The notes under the pieces were generated by a model. That model did no database searches and had not been told where the DNA came from. It saw only the letters and a program-made list of their open reading frames with translations. Made by a program: the position numbers and the translations under genes. A stretch of DNA of 10,794 bases from Desulfobacteraceae bacterium (GTDB lineage Bacteria; Desulfobacterota; Desulfobacteria; Desulfobacterales; Desulfosalsimonadaceae), in the NCBI GenBank assembly GCA_027353395.1, contig DAIEHU010000060.1, positions 1-10,794 of the forward strand. Reading direction: 5' to 3'. Of the stretch, positions 6,078 to 10,794 are shown one piece after another. Positions within the stretch are counted from its first letter, which is position 1. Each line of letters starts with the position of its first letter.

Positions 6078-7778
6078 ATGTTGTTCAATCCCCAAAAAGC
6101 CACGTTTGACCACCTGGATCCAAAATCCCGGGAAATCATGAAAAAAACCATTGAGTATTTCGAATCCAGAGGAAAGAAAAAACTCAAGGCCGACAGCCAC
6201 GAACGGAAATGGTATGCGGATTTTATTGAATTCATGAAAGAAAACCAGGTTATGGCCACTTTGCTGACACCGGCGACATATGCCGAAGGCAACCCGGACG
6301 CCCGGTGGGATACCTATAGGAACTGCGATTTTAATGAAATCCTGGGTTTTTACAATCTGTCCCACTGGTACACCTGGCAGGTGTCCATTTTGGGGCTCGG
6401 TCCCATTTTCATGGGCAAAAACGAGGCAGTCAAAAAACAAACCGCCAAACTGCTCAAGGAAGGCGGCATTTTCGCCTTCGGCCTTTCCGAGCGAGCTCAT
6501 GGCGCGGACTTGTATTCATCGGACATGGCGCTTACACCGCTGGGCGACGGCCAATATGTGGCGGACGGCGGCAAATATTATATTGGCAACGGCAACAAGG
6601 CGGCGCGGGTCTCCACCTTTGGCAAAAACTCGGAAACCGATGAATATGTGTTTTTTGTGGTTAATCCGGAGCATAAAAATTACACCCTGGTGCAGAATGT
6701 GGTGAACTGGGAAGGGTATGTGGCGGAATACGCCTTAAACGGATATCCCATCACGGATGCGGACATCCTGACCACGGGCCAGGACGCCTGGGATTCTTCG
6801 CTGAACACCATCAATGTCGGCAAGTTCAACCTGGGATGGGGGGCCATCGGCATTGCCACCCACTGTTTTTATGAAGCCATCAATCATGCCAGCCATCGCA
6901 ACCTGTTCGGCAAATGGGTGACCGACTTCCCCCATATCCGTCAACTGTTCACCGATGCCTACTGCCGTTTAGTGGCCATGAAAATATTCGCCCAGCGGGC
7001 CACGGATTACCTGCGTTCCGCGTCCGAAACCGACCGTCGTTACCTCCTGTTCAATCCAATGGTGAAAATGAAAGTCACCACCCAGGGTGAGGAAGTGGTG
7101 AACCTGCTGTGGGATGTGATCGCTGCCCGGGGATTTGAAAAAGACATGTATTTTGAACTGGCGGTCAAGGACATCCGGTCATTGCCGAAACTGGAAGGCA
7201 CGGTGCATGTGAACATGGCGCTCATCATCAAGTTCATGGCCAACTATTTCTTCAATCCCGGCCAGTTCCCGGAAATTCCCCATCGCAATGACCCAAAAAA
7301 CGATGATTTCCTGTTCAACCAGGGGGCCACCAAAGGCTTGGGCAAAATTCAGTTCCATGATTACAATGCCGCATACGGCAACGTGGATCTGGAGAACGTG
7401 AAAATTTTCAAGGCGCAGATTGAGCTGCTCAAGGAATTCCTCATGACCGCCACGCCATCTGCCGAGCAGGCCAAAAATATTGATTTTTTGCTGTCTCTGG
7501 GCGAGCTTTTCACGCTTGTGGTGTATGGTCAGCTCATTCTGGAAAAATATAAGATGGAAAATCTCGACAAAGATTTGATGGAACAAATTTTTGATTTCAT
7601 GGTGCGGGATTTTTCCAAATTCGCACTGCAGATCTATTCCAAACCTGACAGTACGGCGAAACAAATGGAACTGTGCATGAAAATGATTCAAAAACCCTTT
7701 GTGGACAACGACCGGTTCCTGCGCTTCTGGAACAATGAGGTCTTTGCCCTCAAAGACACATATGAAATGAACCCGTAA
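6078..7778 (+). CDS. Acyl-CoA dehydrogenase family protein, long form
   Basis: A 566-residue flavoprotein of the acyl-CoA dehydrogenase superfamily, which oxidises acyl-CoA to 2-enoyl-CoA with FAD and passes electrons to ETF. Seen: an N-terminal helical domain (1-130), the mid-domain segment FGLSERAHGADL (134-145) equivalent to the family's LTEPxAGSD, HRNLFG (273-278) in the C-terminal helical domain, and KLEGTVHVN (371-379), where E373 in EGT aligns with the catalytic base of medium-chain enzymes. About 170 residues follow the usual end of the fold, a helical extension recalling very-long-chain types. The start is fixed by AAAGGAG nine bases upstream; an in-frame ATG 81 nt earlier has no ribosome binding site and would add an atypical tail. 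No ETF or CoA-ligase gene is adjacent, so the substrate is unknown. It is downstream of MarR and ends at a strong terminator. Confidence 0.93.
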   Translation: MLFNPQKATFDHLDPKSREIMKKTIEYFESRGKKKLKADSHERKWYADFIEFMKENQVMATLLTPATYAEGNPDARWDTYRNCDFNEILGFYNLSHWYTWQVSILGLGPIFMGKNEAVKKQTAKLLKEGGIFAFGLSERAHGADLYSSDMALTPLGDGQYVADGGKYYIGNGNKAARVSTFGKNSETDEYVFFVVNPEHKNYTLVQNVVNWEGYVAEYALNGYPITDADILTTGQDAWDSSLNTINVGKFNLGWGAIGIATHCFYEAINHASHRNLFGKWVTDFPHIRQLFTDAYCRLVAMKIFAQRATDYLRSASETDRRYLLFNPMVKMKVTTQGEEVVNLLWDVIAARGFEKDMYFELAVKDIRSLPKLEGTVHVNMALIIKFMANYFFNPGQFPEIPHRNDPKNDDFLFNQGATKGLGKIQFHDYNAAYGNVDLENVKIFKAQIELLKEFLMTATPSAEQAKNIDFLLSLGELFTLVVYGQLILEKYKMENLDKDLMEQIFDFMVRDFSKFALQIYSKPDSTAKQMELCMKMIQKPFVDNDRFLRFWNNEVFALKDTYEMNP

Positions 7779-7810
7779 TCTTTTTCCCGTAATGGCCGCT
7801 TCAAAAATGG

Positions 7811-7857
7811 AACGCCCGGACGCGCCCGATGAAAGGCCGTCCGGGCGTTTTTCGTTT
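7811..7857 (+). terminator. Rho-independent terminator after the acyl-CoA dehydrogenase
   Basis: Perfect 12-bp GC-rich stem: AACGCCCGGACG (7811-7822) and CGTCCGGGCGTT (7838-7849), 15-nt loop, then TTTTTCGTTT. It starts 32 nt after the stop codon. The other strand also shows a T-run after the stem (AAAAA at 7803-7807 on plus), so it could work in both directions. Confidence 0.93.
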
Positions 7858-8067
7858 CAACGCCACCACATAAAAGTTTTTCGCCCAACTTCATGTTTAT
7901 AGAACGTAATTAATTAAATATCAATATGTTAAGCTCATAAAATTTCGCTTGAGTCACTACCGATTTTTTCATACAGGTTCTCCATTTCTTGACAACAAGA
8001 GAATTTTAGATGCTTTTCATGAACGGCGTATCCGCTTCATTGCGGCCGCGGCCCTGAAGGTTAAAGC
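7858..8067 (+). other. AT-rich leader of the ABC1 kinase gene
   Basis: About 210 bp without a coding signal. It is AT-rich at 7890-7960 (AATTAATTAAATAT) and contains a TTGACA at 7989-7994 with no convincing -10 at 16-18 bp, so the promoter cannot be fixed. GAAGG (8056-8060) lies 7 nt before the TTG proposed as the start of the next gene. Nothing else is recognised here. Confidence 0.4.
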
Positions 8068-9495
8068 TTGAAGTCCAGCCTTCAGGTTGATATGAAGCGA
8101 AGGCATCCGTGTTTTGATTTTGATACGAATTATTTTATGGAATTATCTAATCCAATGACTTTAAAATCCATTTTCATGGAATTACCAAGGGCGGCGTCTT
8201 TTGGCTGGCATAGCGTCAACAGAATCCGGCAGACAGCCGGGGTTTTGGGCAAAACCGGACTATATTGGGCACTGGGGGACCGGCTTCCTGCGCCGGTGTT
8301 GCTGCGCAGGACATTTGAACGCCTGGGCGCGACCTATATCAAGATCGGTCAATTAATCGCAAGCTCGCCTTCCCTTTTCCCCGAAGCCTATGTGAAAGAA
8401 TTCCAGCGATGTCTGGATCAGACGGAATCGGTTTCGTTCAAATACATGGAAAATATTCTGAAAAAAGAGCTGGGGCCCCATTATATTCCGGATATTTTTA
8501 GTCATGTCGATGAAACCCCCCTGGCGTCCGCCTCCATCGCCCAGGTCTATGCCGCCCGGCTGTCCACCGGGGAAGATGTTGTGATTAAAATTCAGCGGCC
8601 CGGTGTGGAAACCATTTTGGCGACAGATCTGAATACGCTATACTTGGCCGCCGTAATGCTTGAAAAACTGGTGCCCAGGCTCAAGCACGCTTCCTTGGCA
8701 GGCATCCTGTCTGAAATCCGCCGGACGGTTCTGGAAGAATGCGATTTTATAAAAGAATCGGAAAACATTGAAATTTTTTCAAAGTTTTTGGAAGGCACCG
8801 GAAATCCGGATGTTGTGACGCCCAAAGTGTATCATCAAGCCTCATCACGACGGGTGCTGACCATGGAGCGGCTTTATGGAACGCCGCTAACGCGGCGCGA
8901 GCAATTATTCAAGGCATCCCAAAATCCCTATCGGATTTTGGGTGCGGCGTTTGAAACATGGATGGATAGCATTACCAAATGCGAACTGTTTCATGCGGAT
9001 CTGCATGCCGGTAATATTTTGATTCTGGATGACGGCCGGGTCGGTTTTATCGATTTCGGCATCGTCGGGCGTATTTCTGGAAAAACACGGGACGGGGTTC
9101 AGTCGCTGATTAAAGCCATGATGGTAATGGATTATCAAACCATGGCCGAATCCATGCTCACCATCGGCATGACCCGGAAAAAAGTGGATACCGCCCGGCT
9201 TGCGAAAGATTTGGAATATTTCTACCTCTCGCTTGAATCTCCCCCGCCTGATGAAGATATGGCTTTTGCTGTCTCGGACCTGCCTGAACCGGACCAGACG
9301 CTTCTGGAAATCGTTCGCATCGCCGAAACGCACGGCATCCGGTTTCCACGCGAGTTCACGCTGCTGTTAAAACAGTTTTTGTATTTTGATAGTTACCGGG
9401 ATATTGTGTTTGAGATGGCGGGGGCTGATATGGAAGGGTTGATGGATGATTTTATTTCGAAAATGGAAGGGCTGGATCCGACCCTGCTGCAATGA
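8068..9495 (+). CDS. ABC1/AarF/UbiB-family atypical kinase
   Basis: Up to 475 residues. Members (UbiB, COQ8, AarF) are protein-kinase-like ATPases that support isoprenoid quinone biosynthesis or lipid handling at the membrane. Seen in order: the KxGQ motif K92-IGQ with ASSP, the alanine-rich loop ASASIAQVY (153-161) that replaces the glycine-rich loop, the ATP-site lysine K174 in VVIKIQRPG, EECDFIKESEN (223-233), HADLHAGN (309-316) and the metal-binding DFG (329-331). All family hallmarks are intact, so it should be an active ATPase. There are no C-terminal transmembrane helices of the kind found in UbiB. The start is uncertain: TTG at 8068 has GAAGG at 7 nt; ATG at 8092 has AGG at 5 nt; ATGs at 8137 and 8155 are also in frame. 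A sulfate reducer would use menaquinone, so a role in quinone or lipid homeostasis is inferred. It stands alone, convergent with khpA. Confidence 0.92.
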   Translation: MKSSLQVDMKRRHPCFDFDTNYFMELSNPMTLKSIFMELPRAASFGWHSVNRIRQTAGVLGKTGLYWALGDRLPAPVLLRRTFERLGATYIKIGQLIASSPSLFPEAYVKEFQRCLDQTESVSFKYMENILKKELGPHYIPDIFSHVDETPLASASIAQVYAARLSTGEDVVIKIQRPGVETILATDLNTLYLAAVMLEKLVPRLKHASLAGILSEIRRTVLEECDFIKESENIEIFSKFLEGTGNPDVVTPKVYHQASSRRVLTMERLYGTPLTRREQLFKASQNPYRILGAAFETWMDSITKCELFHADLHAGNILILDDGRVGFIDFGIVGRISGKTRDGVQSLIKAMMVMDYQTMAESMLTIGMTRKKVDTARLAKDLEYFYLSLESPPPDEDMAFAVSDLPEPDQTLLEIVRIAETHGIRFPREFTLLLKQFLYFDSYRDIVFEMAGADMEGLMDDFISKMEGLDPTLLQ

Positions 9496-9626
9496 CGGAT
9501 GACGGCATTGTAAAAAGTCCGTATGCTGTGTTGTGCTGCATTCTTCGTTGTTGAGGCGTACAATAAGTACGCCTCACTCGTCAAGATTTGCGCGCCTTGC
9601 CCGTGAACATTTTACAAGGCCATCCG
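9496..9626. repeat. MITE-like element with central hairpin
   Basis: About 130 bp with terminal inverted repeats: CGGATG followed by GGCATTGTAAAAAGT on the left (9496-9518) and, as reverse complement on the right (9607-9626), CGGATGGCCTTGTAAAATGT; the left has a 3-nt insertion. The centre holds a perfect 10-bp hairpin, TGAGGCGTAC/GTACGCCTCA (9552-9561, 9567-9576) with a 5-nt loop. No ORF. It begins one base after the ABC1 kinase stop codon, between two convergent genes. I recall similar units repeated in Desulfobacterales genomes, but this is memory, not a search. It may act as a bidirectional transcript end. Confidence 0.6.
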
Positions 9627-9634
9627 GAAATCGA

Positions 9635-9681
9635 ATTTTTTTTACGAGACATCACAAATGATTCGATCAAAGATCATTTGT
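9635..9681. other. Relic inverted-repeat end plus 9-bp hairpin
   Basis: TTTTTTTTACGAGACATC (9635-9652), read on the minus strand as GATGTCTCGTAAAAAAAA, resembles the right end of the adjacent element (GATGGCCTTGTAAAATG) and may be a second, decayed copy of that end. It is followed by a perfect 9-bp hairpin, ACAAATGAT/ATCATTTGT (9654-9662, 9673-9681), 26 nt after the khpA stop. The hairpin lacks a directly following U-tract on either strand. Confidence 0.35.
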
Positions 9682-9706
9682 CATTGCTTTTCAGCTTTTT
9701 TCCCGG

Positions 9707-9937
9707 CTATTCAACGATTTCCAGCACCGTCCGTTTTTTTATTTTAGCGGATGCGGCGCTTAAGATCAATCGCATGGCATGGGCCGTGTTGCCTTTTTTC
9801 CCGATCACTTTGCCCATGTCCTCCTTGGCGACCTTTAATTCGATAACGGATGTATGGTCCCCTTCAATTTCCGCCACTGTAACTTGTTCCGGACTGTCAA
9901 CCAAAGACTGCGCAATCATCTTAATCAGCTCTTTCAT
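9707..9937 (-). CDS. khpA: KH-domain RNA-binding protein KhpA
   Basis: A 76-residue protein that is essentially a single KH domain and matches the KhpA (YlqC) family in length and pattern: MKELIKMIAQSLVDSP at the start, ELKVAKEDMGKVIGKKGNTA (33-52) with the GxxG loop G46-KK-G49 that grips RNA, and the terminal TVLEIVE. In Gram-positives KhpA pairs with KhpB as a global RNA chaperone affecting cell division and sRNA stability; a partner is not in this window. The usual location is between rpsP and rimM, but here it follows a DEAD-box helicase. GGAG eight bases upstream sets the start. A promoter candidate lies in the 105-nt gap upstream. Confidence 0.92.
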   Translation of the reverse strand: MKELIKMIAQSLVDSPEQVTVAEIEGDHTSVIELKVAKEDMGKVIGKKGNTAHAMRLILSAASAKIKKRTVLEIVE

Positions 9938-10010
9938 AGCGGTATCTCCAAATTAGAAAGTGAGAGTGTGGAAACGGTGTTCCTTGCCGGTAATGCTGTT
10001 TATGATTAAC

Positions 10011-10038
10011 ATGATAACATGTGAAAAACAATAATCAA
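10011..10038 (-). promoter_or_regulatory. Candidate sigma-70 promoter of khpA
   Basis: The minus strand reads TTGATT (10033-10038), a 16-bp spacer, then TATCAT (10011-10016), about 75 nt upstream of the khpA start and just past the helicase stop. It matches the consensus in four and five of six positions. It would let khpA be expressed apart from the helicase gene. Confidence 0.45.
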
Positions 10039-10042
10039 ATTT

Positions 10043-10794
10043 TCATTTGCGTTTTGTGGATTTTTTCCGTTTTTGGGTCTTGCGCCACATTTCGTTTGCT
10101 TCGATGAGCGCCTCGGCGCTGTCGAAGTTTCCGGCCAGTTCGATGGTTTGTGTGTAATCATGCTTCGCAATCGGGACTACCTCGATTTCTTTATGAATGA
10201 ATGCCTGGATGTCCCGCAGACGTTCCTTTTCTTCCATGCTGCAGAATGAAACCGCAATGCCTTTTTGAACTCCCCGGCCGGTGCGGCCCACCCGGTGGAC
10301 ATAATTTTCCGCCTTGTCCGGCAGGTCGTAGTTGATCACATAGTTGACGTTGGGGATGTCGATGCCCCGTGCGCTGACATCGGTTGCGATGAGAGTCTGG
10401 CAGACTCCCTTTTTAAACTGTTTCATGGCATCCGTGCGCTGCTCCTGTTCCTTTTCGCCATGAATGGTAAATGACGGGATTCCCGCGCGCTCCATGGCTT
10501 TGGCCACCCGTTCAGCCCGGACACGGGTCCGGACAAACACGATGATTTTTTTGTCCGGATGCTCTTTGATGAATCGTTCCAGAAAAAACCGCTTGTCGTC
10601 CATTTCCACAAACACGACGCAGTGTGAAACATTTTTGGACACCGGGTCTTCCGGCGACACCTGAATCCGTATGGCGGAACTTTTAACCTGGGAAAACGCC
10701 AGTTTTTTGATCTCCGGGTTGATGGTGGCGGAAAAAAACAGGGTCTGGTGCCGTCTGGTAAGCATCTTTTTAACGTACTGAATGTCTTTGATAA
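10043..10794 (-). CDS. DEAD-box RNA helicase, C-terminal part (5' end outside window)
   Basis: The frame stays open to the right window edge, giving about 249 C-terminal residues; the ATG near 10765 is internal. Seen: motif III in QTLFFSAT, the linker, then helicase domain 2 with IIVFVRTRVRAERVAKAM (motif IV region), TIHGEKEQEQRTDAMKQF, motif V TLIATDVSARGIDIP, NYVINYDLPDKAENYVHRVGRTGR with motif VI, and the basic tail QKRKKSTKRK for non-specific RNA binding. The Walker A and DEAD motifs must lie outside the window. The helicase unwinds short RNA duplexes with ATP, in ribosome assembly, mRNA decay or cold adaptation. The short tail and motif wording resemble RhlE-type helicases, but the exact subfamily cannot be fixed from this part. 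khpA follows 105 nt downstream. Confidence 0.93.
   Translation of the reverse strand, partial: IKDIQYVKKMLTRRHQTLFFSATINPEIKKLAFSQVKSSAIRIQVSPEDPVSKNVSHCVVFVEMDDKRFFLERFIKEHPDKKIIVFVRTRVRAERVAKAMERAGIPSFTIHGEKEQEQRTDAMKQFKKGVCQTLIATDVSARGIDIPNVNYVINYDLPDKAENYVHRVGRTGRGVQKGIAVSFCSMEEKERLRDIQAFIHKEIEVVPIAKHDYTQTIELAGNFDSAEALIEANEMWRKTQKRKKSTKRK

Noticed and set aside
7179..7691. Minus-strand ORF of 170 codons inside the acyl-CoA dehydrogenase
   Set aside because: Antisense to conserved coding sequence, rich in His/Phe/Gln as expected from a mirrored frame, with no family resemblance.
1..10794. tRNA, rRNA, CRISPR arrays, transposase or phage genes
   Set aside because: No cloverleaf-like conserved arms, no regularly spaced direct repeats and no such protein families were seen when reading both strands.

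Overview
This window looks like a stretch of ordinary chromosome from an anaerobic, Gram-negative member of the Desulfobacterota, most likely a sulfate reducer of the Desulfobacterales. That placement is an inference from gene content: a HEAT-repeat protein of a type I recall from sulfate reducers, an iron-sulfur flavoprotein, an FmdB-type zinc ribbon beside a cytidylate-kinase-like protein, a MarR-regulated long acyl-CoA dehydrogenase, and small palindromic intergenic elements. A predicted outer-membrane barrel protein confirms a double membrane. No plasmid, phage, IS or CRISPR hallmark was seen.

Layout. Positions 2-1516 (+) hold the 3' part of a HEAT-repeat protein and then an iron-sulfur flavoprotein fused to an ArsC/low-molecular-weight-phosphatase domain. 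Positions 1517-1745 are non-coding and hold a roughly 100-bp inverted-repeat element and alternative hairpins. Positions 1746-5286 (-) form a probable four-gene operon read right to left: FmdB-like zinc ribbon, cytidylate-kinase-like protein, outer-membrane barrel protein, and a bifunctional APH-like kinase/P-loop ATPase. Positions 5287-5503 are a divergent control region with an extended -10 promoter to the left and a TTGACA promoter to the right that overlaps a palindromic MarR-type operator. Positions 5504-7778 (+) encode the MarR regulator and a 566-residue acyl-CoA dehydrogenase, closed by a strong intrinsic terminator. Positions 8068-9495 (+) encode an ABC1/AarF/UbiB-family kinase. A second mobile-type palindromic element lies between it and the convergent genes on the right. 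Those genes (-) are khpA (KH-domain RNA-binding protein) and the C-terminal two thirds of a DEAD-box RNA helicase that runs off the window.

How the genes may work together. The MarR/acyl-CoA dehydrogenase pair reads as a small acyl-CoA-responsive oxidation unit, with a second operator-like site just upstream of the dehydrogenase. The helicase and khpA form an RNA-metabolism neighbourhood. The four-gene minus-strand cluster combines two unusual P-loop proteins with an outer-membrane protein and a zinc ribbon, and its joint role is unknown. The observations most worth a second look are the flavoprotein-ArsC fusion, the two matching MarR sites, and the dispersed palindromic elements, one of which left a 23-bp exact copy beside the FmdB ribosome binding site.
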